Below, piece by piece: positions 10,412 through 21,000 of a DNA stretch of 32,090 nt. The DNA comes from Ettlia oleoabundans (lineage: Eukaryota > Chlorophyta > Chlorophyceae > Chlamydomonadales). Each line of letters begins with the position of its first letter. Positions within the stretch are counted from its first letter, which is position 1. Where the stretch lies: positions 1 to 32,090 of the forward strand of contig JAAMXP010000453.1 in assembly GCA_019693395.1 (NCBI GenBank), given 5' to 3'. Under the pieces are notes generated by a model. That model worked only from the letters and a program-made list of their open reading frames with translations, ran no database searches and was not told the origin of the DNA. The position numbers and the translations under genes were made by a program.

Positions 10412-10854
10412 CGGCTTCTGGTGCTTGAGACGTTGGTAGCTTTGCGTGCCCTGTGCCGTTTGGGCTTGCGCCTGCAGGTCGGCTGTGGCTGGTGGGGGTG
10501 GCGCCCCCGCCAGCACTTGCAAAAGGCAGCGGGCGGTGGAGTGGGGCTGTTGGCGCGTCCGCCCCGAGGATCGCACCAAACAACGGATAGGTTGCGCTAT
10601 TTGGAGCTTCGCCGTGGAGAATGCTGGTAATAGGCACGGTGCGGTCCTCAGGTTGGATGGCATGTAGCAGATGTAAAGCGTTGGCGCCCAAGCGCAAGCG
10701 TTCCGGGGTGCTGCGACTAGACCAATGCCCCATTCCATGAGTCAAAAACACATAACTTGTGGCATTTGGCTGCCCTGCTTTGAGTGGCGCAGCACGATGG
10801 TTCTCTCTGGCGTGTACGAGCGACCGTTTGCAAGTTGGCAGCAAAGTAGTGAAG
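10412..10854. promoter_or_regulatory. Divergent promoter region, aminotransferase / RRM protein
   Basis: 443 bp between the head-to-head starts. The left 252-327 bp could be coding if the aminotransferase starts at 10663 or 10738. No TATA box is evident. Confidence 0.45.
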
Positions 10855-13675
10855 ATGAGCGACCCGGGGACACCGGAGGAGGCCGGTGGGAGTCCCAGGT
10901 ACGCAGCGCTAGCTAGTGGGAGTCCTCGGGAGGCGCGCAGCAAGTCTGACGGACTCTTTGCGTGCTGCAGGCCGGCTACCGCTAAGCTCTTCCTGGGAGG
11001 GCTCAGCTGGGACACCACCGAAGGTATGAACGCCGCTGCGCAGCCCCGCCTTGGCACCGTGCCTCCCTGCACTCACCCTGCACCCTGCCCCACCTGCAGA
11101 GAAGCTACGCGACCATTTCTCTAAATATGGCTCCATAGTCGAGGCGGTGAGTCCCGGCACTGCTGACAGGATCGCCCACTGCGCCAGCCCCAGCGCGCCA
11201 ACTCGCGCCTTTGCTGACCTGCAGGTCGTCATGCGCGATCGTCAGACCGGCAGGCCCCGCGGATTCGGATTTGTTACGTTCACCACGCCTGAAGCAGCAG
11301 ACGCGGTGGTGGAGGACGTCCATGTGATCGACGGTCGGCAGGTGCGGCCGTCGGCGCCTGGGCATCGACTTGGTACCTCGCAGCGTTGCCAGCTTCTACC
11401 ATTTTGCCCTGAGGATTCTGATCCATCTCTTGTGCCTTCACGGGTGCGTGGCTGGGCTGCTGATAGAGTTGTTCTTCCCACGGGCGTTGCCGCTCCACAG
11501 ATTGACGCCAAGAAGTCGGTGCCACAAGAGATGAAGCCCAAGGCTCGCAAGGTGTTTGTGGGCGGCCTGTCGCCAGAGACCACAGAAGGTGTGTTCGCAA
11601 GGCAGTTTGAAGCACGAGCAGCAACGGAGCGGTGGTTTGGCCTTCCTGCCTCGATTTGCACCTCAACCTACCGCCAACCGACTGCCCCGCTGCGTAGTGT
11701 ATTGTAATGCACCCACCGCCCGTTACAATCGCATGATGCACCCATAAATCTCATGATCACTAATCAATCCCCTGCACTGCCCTCTATCATTTGTAGAGCA
11801 ATTTCGTGATTATTTCAGCCAGTTTGGGGAGGTAGTAGAAGCTCAGATCATGCAGGATCACATGAGCGGCCGCTCCCGTGGTTTTGGGTGCGTAGCCGCC
11901 ACCTCTGGGAGCAAAACACACCAGGGATGCCCTCATTGGTGTGGGAATCTGTCTGCTGGGTGCTTCACAATGTTGGGTGTGTTGCAAATTGTTCTGTGCA
12001 GCTGGTGCACGTCCATAGTAGCTGGTTGCTCGTGCACACAGCATTCCCAGTTGCCAGTTTCATCCTGCACTGCCACCCTAGCCCGCTGATCAGCGTCTTG
12101 CCACCCTTTGCTGCTGTGATGCGCTTGGTTTCTGCAGGTTTGTGACATTTGCAGAGGATTCCAGCGCTGAAAGTGTGTTCGAAGCGGGCACCATGCATGA
12201 CTTAGGTGGCAAGAAGGTGGAGGTGAAGCCGGCGACACCCAAGGGCTCTGGCTCCCTTGCACGGCCCTCCGGCAGCGGCAGCAGCAGTGCCGGGCGGGCA
12301 GGCGGCGCCGCGGTGGCGCCCAGCGGCAGGCAAATGCCGCCATTCGGCGGCGGTGGTCCTGCGCTGTTTGGTGGGCAGGCAGCAGCGGGACCCTATGGCA
12401 CAGCCTTTGGCATGTATGGCTTCCCACCCCCAGGTAAACTTGGAGCTCTGTCAAAGTAGCTTGCAGCTGGACAGTTAAGGCCTTAACTGCGGTAATCCAT
12501 GGTTCATGGTGATGATGCTTTCAAAGTGCCTGTTGCAACTCTTACAATCGCATTACGGATGAGGCAAACGAAGGAATGCTCCTCGCTCAAATAATGATGC
12601 CATTTTTGCAGCATTCTTGCACTCATATGTTACATTCTGCTATCCTTTCCCTTGACTCAGGCATGATGCCTGGGCCAGGTGCCTATGGTATGCCATATGG
12701 CGGCATGGGCGGCAGTGGCATGGGCGGTGGTGGCATGCCACCATACATGATGATGGGTCAAATGGGCCAGATGGGCCAAATGGGCGGCTACCCCCCTGGA
12801 GCATCGCCTTTTGGGTTCCCCAGCAGCGGCGGCCTGGCGCCTGTCGGCCAGCCCACACCTTTTGCGCAGCAGGGCACCCAGCAGCAGCAGCATCACCCGC
12901 AGCAGCCATATCAACCACGGTGAGCAGAATATTGCGCGCCGCCTTGCTGCCGTCTTGTTATTTGGGAAACCCGCGTTCTCCCAGGATTGGGGTTGCTAGG
13001 CATGGGTGTTGCAAGAAAGGTTTCTGTTGCCGTACTGCACAAGATGTCCTCTTAGCTTGTGCGCTTTTAGCACCCACCCAAGGCTGCCTGGTTGACTGGG
13101 CAGTGCTGCATCACCCTTGGCGCTCCTCATTAAGTGCCGGCATTGTTGCCTTCTTGTTGTACTCCTTTGTCGCACTTTGCCTGCTTTTGCTTCATACTGC
13201 ATGGCCTCATGGCCCACCTGCCCGTCTGCCACGCGTCCTGCAGGCCCCGCTCATAGCGGTGCGCTGGCCGGCTCGCCGGCTGGCCGCTGGGCGCTGCCTC
13301 TGCATCAGAGGTAGCTGCCGCGGCGCCGACTGGCTGCTGTTCTGCCACCTGCACCTTAATCTGCTGCACTGCTGCACATGCAGAGCGCTGTAGCAATTTT
13401 CCGCTGACAGGCACACTCTTTAGAACCTAACGCATAGCGAATTCATCGCCTTTCTATTGCATGCCTGACCACCCACCAGCCCGCCCCTTTCCCTGCTGCT
13501 CTGCAGGCCGCTGCGCATGGGGAGCCGCAATGGCAGTCGCGGCACGGGCAAGGTTGACTCTGCCAGCTCGCTTGAACACAGCGCTAGTGTCGCGGCAGCT
13601 CAGCAGCAGCAGCAGCAGCAGCAAGCGATGGCTGCAGTGCAGCAGCAACTGAGGAAAACGTCTCTGGGAGATTGA
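10855..13675 (+). CDS. Two-RRM RNA-binding protein, hnRNP A/B, Musashi or DAZAP1-like
   Basis: Nine exons (10855-10898, 10971-11023, 11100-11146, 11225-11341, 11501-11588, 11797-11887, 12138-12433, 12661-12919, 13507-13675) join in phase to 387 residues. RRM1 has RNP2 KLFLGGLSW at residues 20-28 and RNP1 RGFGFVTF at 60-67. RRM2 has KVFVGGLSP at 104-112 and RGFGFVTF across an exon junction. Both share the TTEE(K/Q)(L/F)RD(H/Y)FS helix. The C-terminal half is low complexity: Ser/Gly, then Gly/Met repeats (GQMGQMGQMGG), then Pro/Gln. The last exon adds RPLRMGSRNGSRGTGK, a run of 8 Gln and a helix ending LRKTSLGD. Such proteins bind mRNA and act in splicing, translation or transport; the target is unknown. 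Retention of the last intron would end the protein at a TGA within the donor (12921-12923). Confidence 0.9.
12749..12787 (+). repeat. Met-Gly-Gln tandem repeat in the RRM protein
   Basis: ATGGGNCAR units repeated in tandem encode GQMGQMGQMGG within the glycine-rich tail. Coding repeat, prone to length change. Confidence 0.8.
13601..13624 (+). repeat. CAG repeat encoding polyglutamine
   Basis: Seven CAG codons plus CAA give eight glutamines in the proposed last exon of the RRM protein. Confidence 0.85.
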
Positions 13676-14513
13676 GGTGCAGCCTACGGCGCAACCTGTG
13701 GCAGTTCGCCAGTGCAGCCAGCAGGCAGGGTGGCGCCTTGGACGCTCGTGGTGCTCAGCAGGCAGCACCTCTTCCTTGCTGCTTGCCTTGTTGCGTACTT
13801 TACCGAGCGGCCGATCTCTGCTGCCCAAATCTCTGCTGGTGCTTGGCTTGGCCGTCAATTGTGCCAACCCCCGCTTTAGACGCTCCACTCCCTTTCTTGC
13901 TTGCCCCTCTTTGTTCTTCCCTGTACTATGGACGGCTGCCTGGCAGCGTCAAGCAGCAGGCAGTATGTCGGGGCCCCTCATGTCGATGCTCTTTGTCGTG
14001 GCGTCCCGCTCTGCCATGCCCTTTGGTGCCCTGCGCCCCCTCGATTCATTCTTTCTTTGCCTGTCTTTCTATCTGTCTGCTTTCTTTTGTTCGCTCCAAC
14101 CACAGCCGGAGCAGCCAGGCCCTCCCTGTGCCTCGCTGCGGCTGGCTGCTGCACCCTGCCCCCCCGTCTGTATGTTGCAGCGAGGCGTGCAGGCATGGCC
14201 CCTCCCTGTTTCGCTCCTGTCTCCCCGCTAGATTTCCTCCCCAGGAACGCACGCCATTTCCTGAGCAGCCGGGGATGATTGAGAACCCGCCTGCTCTGAC
14301 GCACGCTGCTGCACGCCTCCTCACCTCTCTCAAACTCAATCAATGAGCACTGCCTGCACTGTGTTATTTGCGCCCGTCCCCCCGTGCTGGCACGGCGCTG
14401 CGGAGGCTCCCGCAATTCGCTGCGCCCATCAGCCCAGCTGCGGGTGGCTCGAGCGGCCGTGCCGCGACTCCCGCCACCCCCCATGCAAGCAGCACAAAGC
14501 ATGTCCGTGTGTG

Positions 14514-14518
14514 TGTAA
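14514..14518 (+). promoter_or_regulatory. Putative TGTAA poly(A) signal, RRM protein
   Basis: TGTAA after a short TG run, about 840 nt past the RRM protein stop. A second one is at 14713-14717. Which one is used cannot be told from sequence. Confidence 0.35.
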
Positions 14519-14823
14519 ACGCCAAAAATCTTCCTTGTACCCCGTTTGTCGCTTGCCGCCTCTCTTGTTCCTCCTGTTCGCCTGTGTGCCGTGCACTCAC
14601 GCTCCCCTTATGTCAGCGGTGCCCTCTGCCTCCCGTCGCGCGGCTGCCTCCCCGGCACATAGGCTTGTCGGTGTTATGTTGAACACCGTCCGTACACTAA
14701 TCGGTTTCTCCATGTAATCAGCATTGCCTCCATGATTTGACCAGCCTGGCACGTTACAGCTTAATTTGTTTGCGAGTACTTAGGCAGGCGCAAGGTGAAT
14801 CGGGAGGTAGCTGGATGGTCCTT

Positions 14824-14828
14824 TTACA
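14824..14828 (-). promoter_or_regulatory. Putative TGTAA poly(A) signal, RING protein
   Basis: TTACA on the + strand, 174 nt beyond the RING gene stop; another lies at 14754-14758. Either would keep the two convergent transcripts nearly non-overlapping. Confidence 0.4.
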
Positions 14829-15001
14829 GCAGCGGGTGGCTGGGCAGCTTCTGGGTGTGGGTGGCCGTCCAAGGTTGAACACCCAGGGGAACGGCAGGCA
14901 CCCTGATATGACTCTTTCATTGGCTGCCCTGTTTGCATGCCATGTCTGTGAGGCAAGCCTGCTAGGCACAGCCATGGCAGCCACATCACCGCCACATCAG
15001 C

Positions 15002-18000
15002 TCAGCTCCTCTGCGAGCCGCACATGTCGCAGCACAGGAACTCAGCCTTGGGCCCCTCATGAAGGAAGCTGCACATCCTGCAGGCCCAGGAGGCACCTGC
15101 AGCCGCGCCAGCCTGCTGGGCCTGTGGCTGCACTGCCGCTGCGTATGCCGGTTGCAGCTGTGGCTGCAGCTGGGGTGGCATGGCCCGAGGGGGCGCTGCT
15201 GGCATGGGGAAGCGCGCCGCGGGAGAGGGGGCCAGGATGGGGGGTGGGGGAGCCACAGTAGAAGGTGCAGCTGCTGCTGCTGCTGGTGCAGGGCGGCCAG
15301 CTGGGTTGGGATTGAAAACAACAGCAGCTGGGGACAGCCCAGCGGCGGCCCCTGGCGGTCGGTAGGCTGGGCGCAAGGCGGGGCGGTAGGCCCCGGGGCG
15401 TGGCACCACAGGCTGGGGGGCTGATGTGGCCGTCAGTTCCTGAAGCATCTCGGCAACGCTCGAAAAGCCGCCCAGCAATTCGGCACTGCTGCTCTGCTGC
15501 TGCTGCTGTCGCTGCTGCACTGCCGGCATCATGCCAGGCGCAGGTGCCGGCTGCGGTGGCGCCTGCATGCCAAACAGGTGAGGCAGCAGCTGAGCGGGCG
15601 CGGGCGGCGGCACCTGCTGCTGTTGCTTCTGCCCGGGAGGCGCGTGGGCCCCTGCCCCCTGCTGCGAGTGCCTCAGCGGCGGCGTGGTTGGGCCTGGACC
15701 CGGGCCGCTGCCGCTGCTAGCGAAAACAGCAGGCGTCTGCTGCAAGTGGGGTGGCAGCGGCTGCAGGTGGGGCGGCGCAAGCCCCTGCTGCACTACTTGG
15801 TGCATGGGCTGCTGCTGCTGGTGCAAGTGGGGCGGCAACGCGGAGGTGTGCGAAGGCGGTAGAGGCTGCGTTGCAACGGGCTGAGGTGGCTGCGGCTGCA
15901 GCTGTGGCTGTAACTGGTGCTGGGGTTGCGACTGGGGAGGCTGGAAGAAAGGAGTCTCTGTGGCATCTAGGGCTGGCGCCGCCGCTGCCACGGCCGGTCT
16001 GGGCTGCTGCGGTGCCGGCGTCGGTGCAAGGGGGGCCTGCTGCGGTGCCGGCGGGCGTGGCTGCACTTGGGGAGCAAAGGGGGCTGCTTGCGCCACAGGT
16101 GGTCGTGGCTGCGGCTTGGGAAGGCAGGGTGCAGGGGGCGGGGCGCGCGGCGGCTGCGGCGCGCTGGTTGACGCCGCCACTGCGGCAGGGGCTGCTGCCT
16201 GTGCTGCTGGTGGTGCAGCCGGAGCGCTGCTTGCACCGCTGTCGCCTTTGCCAGCCACCAAACCGTCCGACGCTTGTGCTGCAGCGGCAGCTTGAGCAGC
16301 GCCGCTGCCGCTGCTGATAATGGCGCCGCTTTCTTCTGCGCTACTGGGCCTGCTTGTGGTGGTGCTCGCGCTGTAAGGTTGGGGCATGGGTACGCGGGTG
16401 CCATTAGGGAGCACGATGCCGTTAGCGGTAGCGGTAGAGGGCGCAGCAGCAGGAGACGCCGCCGCCGCTGGCGCTTCGGTTGCTGCAGACGGGGCCTGGA
16501 ATCCTGGCGGCGGCCTCGCAGAGGGTCCTGCGGCACCTCCAGCTGCCGGCATGCCGGTAAAGCCGGGGGGCGGAGTGCTCTTTGCTGCATGTTGCTGCTG
16601 CTTGAGAGGCGACGGCGGCGGCGGTGGTGGGATGGCTGCCGAACGGGCACCCGTGGACTGCCCCTGCTCCTGCCCCTCCTGCTGCTGCTGGGACTGCTTG
16701 CGTAGCATGGAGTGCCGCGGCTGCTGGGCGGCTGCCTCCCGAACATAGTGAGGAAAGCGGCGGATGGCCTGAAGAGGTTGGGGGGGCAAGAAGGGAAGCA
16801 GAGCAACAGGATTGAGAAGGGACGGAAAGCGATCTGCGCTGAGGGGCAGCATGACCGAAAGGGGGTGATGAATGCGCCGCTTCTCCAGAACAGTGAATGG
16901 TGATGGTGGATGACTGGAGGGTGAGGCAGGTGCACAGAACAGCAACAACTCATCACGCCGTACAGTCCCGCACAGGGGGAAGGAGGGCTGCTATCTACGG
17001 TATCTATACAACATATGTTGGACCAAACCATGCGCAGCAGGGCTCGCTGGCAGCAGGCCAAAGAATAGGGTGGGTGGGGTGTGGGGTGTGGGGCTGCCGC
17101 TCACCTCTGCGGGGCTGGAGGGCTGCACATCCGACAGCGCCTGGTGCACACGGCTGGGCAGAGCCTTCTGACCCGCCTGCACGGACACCAAAGTGAGCGA
17201 GGGCATCAGGCGGCAGGAGCCAATTGATGGGTAGCATAAGATGAAAGGGGACTAATGGTTGAAGATGAGGCAGGCAGACAAGGGCGAAGCTTTCAACAAG
17301 GCGCTGCTGGTGCGGTAAGCAGCCTCTGGGGTACTGGAAGGCAGACAAGCAGTTGAGTGGCCAGAGGGTGAGGTGTAAAGGGTTCCTTGGTGCCCCACCT
17401 TGACTGCTTGCACTCGCTCACGCAGAGCGGGCACTTCAAGGGGGGTGCCTGCCAGTGCCTGCAAAACAACATTGGAGGCCAGGCTGCGAAGGTTTTATGT
17501 GAAATCGTCACTTGACCGCCGATGTAGAGTGGCTGGGGATGTGGCGCTGGGAAGGAGCTCCCTGGCCATTTGTGTGTACATTCCATATCGAAAATACACG
17601 CCGTCCTGGCCGCAGGGATGCCTGCTGGCTGTCGCTGGCAGCACAGGTCAAGGCGGCCAGCTAGGTGTGACTTGCAAAGTGTGGCTGTGGCTGGACTCGC
17701 AGAATGGGTTGGGTGGCAGAAAAATTCTCACTGCGCGCTCATGAAAGTGACATGGTCAGCACGGCCGGCAGCACGGGATGGGCAGTACGAGATGGGCGGT
17801 ACAGGATACGTACCGCCCAGTGCTGCTGGAGATCTGAAGGGGTCCACAGCGGCAATGCCAGGCAGTGGCACAGCACATCCAGCGCATCCCGGTCTCCCCG
17901 CAGCTCGGCACCCGCTAATACAACCTCTGCAGGNNNNNNNNNNGGGATAGGTGGGCAGGGTGCTGACTGAGTGGTGGGTGGCGCAGGTGCGAAACAAAAG

Positions 18001-21000
18001 GGGAACGTGCAAGAAAATGCACGCCCACGCTTCCCAGGCTGGAGAATGATACCCAAACGGGATGCTGCATGCTCCAGAGGTGCTCCCATCTCAAGCTTTC
18101 TTTCCCAACCTCATATGCACCTACATGCAGCCCTGCAGCCAGGTGTGCCCTCCAGCCCAGCACCTCACTCACCGCCAGTGATGTGTCGCACCCACAGGTC
18201 CTCCCGCTCCGCCGCCAGCAGGCTGACAAGAGCCTTCACCACACGATGGCCACCACACTCGTTTTTGGTCTGCAGGGGCAGGAGCAGTATGGAATGCTTG
18301 ATGTGCACTGGAAAAACACCACTGGAAATGCGAACGCGTAGTAATAGGCCGAGCGCCATAGGTTGCGATCCTGGCTTTTGCCCACGATGCCCACCCACCA
18401 CCATTTGCACAGCAGTAATTGAGCCGCACGGCAAAACGCAGCAGGCTGGCAGCTGCCTCAAACCGCCGGCACAACCAACCAACGGCCGCTTCAACATGAA
18501 CATAAAGCAACACAGCACCACACAGCAGCTGACGCAAAGGCGCTCACCGCCAGTTCTCCAAAGTGTCCCTGCAGCGCCTTGGCCATGTAGCACCCAACAT
18601 CACGGATCATCTCCCGGCAACGCAGGTCGCCAGCCTGCACAGCGGCGGCACAATAACGGGGATCAGCGGTGTGTGGCTCTGGTGGAGGCGTGATGGGTCG
18701 GTTGGTCAGAACCCCCACCATCACCACCACCCACACCCACGCACCTTGAGCTGCGTGAGTAGCTCCAGTGTGTGGCTTCCGGTCCTCGCCTGGCTCAGCA
18801 AGTGGGCGTTCAGAGCCAGCTGGTAAGACACCTGCGTACAGGGGGCGTAGTGCGTGTGACCCTGGGAGTGTGTGCGCACATACATGTGTAAATGTGTGGG
18901 AACAGCGTTGCCGCAGGGCAAGTGTGGGACTGGATCACGGCAATGTGGATGGTGGAGAGAGCAGAATCCCCCTGACAAGCGCATGCATCTGTCTTGCTGA
19001 GCATGCTCCCCAGCCCCCATCATAACCTAGCTAGCCAGGCTGTCCCCTCTAGCATCACAGCGCTCTCTTCGTCCCACCCGTACCCCCTCCCCACCTTGAA
19101 TGCATCCAGGTGCGGCAGCGCCCCCTGGATCATCTCAATTATGGCGGGGCCCATGTGCGGGTGGCGTGCGCTCTGCAGGGTGAATCATGAACCAAACCAG
19201 GCAGATGAACAGGGTGGCAAGGTGAGGGGGTTGTGAGTTTCAGGTGCCAGGTGATGCCAGCGGTGCAGGCTGAGAGAAATGCAAGGCTGAAGGGGGCCCC
19301 AGGCATTACTCAGGCAGGGCAGTTGATCGCTCGATAGAGATAGCAGGCAATTTCCGACCTGGTCCAGCCTACTCCCCACCCCGCCATCATAAAGACGGTC
19401 AGCGATGAACCCACCCACCTGTACCAGCGCGCGGTTGTGCTGCAGGTACTGCTCACACATGCGGGCCAGCACCTCAGCGGACTTGGGCGAGGGGGCGCTG
19501 CCGTCGTGCGCAATCTGTGCCTGCAGGAAGCGCAGGGGCGGAAGTCGGAGGCTGCTGTGTGTGTGTGTGTTGGGGTAGTGGGGTGGATCCCCCTTTGATT
19601 GGAATGCCCAGTGTAAAGGGAGCGGGAAGAAGAGTAGACACAGCAACCATCGCAGCCCCCCCCATCACCCCCACCCTACAGCCGACCCAACCACCACCCC
19701 GATCCCTTGCTCACCAGTCTGTCCACCAGCTGGGTGATGAAGAGCGCGGCGTCCTTGCTGCCAGTCCACTCAAGCAGCAGGGGCGTGGCCTGCATGTGGA
19801 TGGCAATAACAGGACCAGGGAAATCAGATCAGTAAGTCTGGCGCACAGCGCAGCGGGCTGAAGCAGCAGACCAACATGTGTTGCAGAGATTATTGAAAAA
19901 TGAACCTGGGTAATCTTTGGAAGCAGGTGAGTGCACGGTGGTGAAGTACTGCATACACATACTGCCACGTGTACTGCCATATGACTGCTGCTCGTACTGC
20001 TTCCCGTACCGCTACATGTACCACACCTGTTCCGCGAGGTACACCACCTCCAGGGGCGACCCCAGCTTCACCAGCTTGAGCAGCACGAACACGCCCTTGC
20101 TGCAGCAAGCCAAATGTTGCTTGGGGTTGGACGGTGCAGGTAAGCACACGTGGGATGGGCGGAAGCAGACTGGCGTTGCAAACCAAATTGGCCATGCACA
20201 ACCCAGTAAACAAACCACAACACAGGAAAAACCATACACACAGCAAGAACCCAGCTGCCCGCTCACTCGCTGGCTGCCAGTTGGTGCATGGCTGGCGCCG
20301 CCGCCTTGAGCAGCTCCGAGTAGGCGCGCAGGGCAGTACAGGCACAGCCCTGGGGTAGGCTGGGGAAGTCCTCTGCCGGCAAAGCCTTCTGCAACAGGGC
20401 ACAGGGAATCAGCCAGGAGGGGGGCCATGAGGGGATGGGCAACAAGGCAGATGGTCCCCAAAGGGTCAAGCAAAGCCTTGTACAGGCACCTGCTTGTACG
20501 GCAGGGAGCGGCGGCATGAAGTAGCGGCGTGCAGGGCGCAGGAGGCCTGAGGTGATGATGCCTGATCGCAAACCCGACGCACACACCACGTTCACTGCAT
20601 GCCACTGTCATTACACTGCACGTCAGCCCACCCTTTCCTCCTCCTCCTTCCGCTCCAAACTCTCCATGCATAAGCAATTCACATACACACACTCATCTGT
20701 CCGACCCGCCCACCTGCTTGCTGAGTGCGTAGGACTCCACCCGTAGCTTATGTGCCGCTTCCAGCAAATTTTGCAGCGCGTAGTTGCCGTGCAGGTCCTG
20801 GGCCACTCGCTCAACCTGGCCCCCGGCTGCACCATGTAGCAGGCAGGCACGTGGGGTCTTGCGATTAGCTGTAGTTGATTCATAATGATTGCGCACCAAG
20901 AAGCACTGGCATCAGGGTTGCACAGCCCTCCCCAGTTTAATGCCCCCAGAAGTCGAGCATGGCAGCCCCAGTGAACTGCTGCGCTGTACCTGTGAGGAGG

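Larger units (their letters stand above)
13676..15001. other. Long pyrimidine-rich convergent 3' region
   Basis: About 1.3 kb between the stop of the RRM protein (+) and the stop of the RING protein (-). The + strand is strongly C/T-rich, especially 13850-14120. Open frames here are compositional and match no family. Candidate TGTAA signals lie at 14514 and 14713 (+), and at 14754 and 14824 (-). I read it as a long 3' UTR of the RRM gene meeting the 3' UTR of the RING gene. Confidence 0.6.

Noticed and set aside
10347..11072. 241-codon minus-strand frame between aminotransferase and RRM gene
   Set aside because: Overlaps proven exons of both genes in other frames; low-complexity and without homology.
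13672..14346. Several long Leu/Cys/Pro-rich plus-strand frames
   Set aside because: Produced by pyrimidine-rich composition; no family, no domain and no consistent codon usage.
15059..16748. Gly/Ala-rich plus-strand frames opposite the RING gene's last exon
   Set aside because: Mirror frames of a Pro/Gln/Ala-rich exon; the minus frame is open over 588 codons and ends in a zinc finger.
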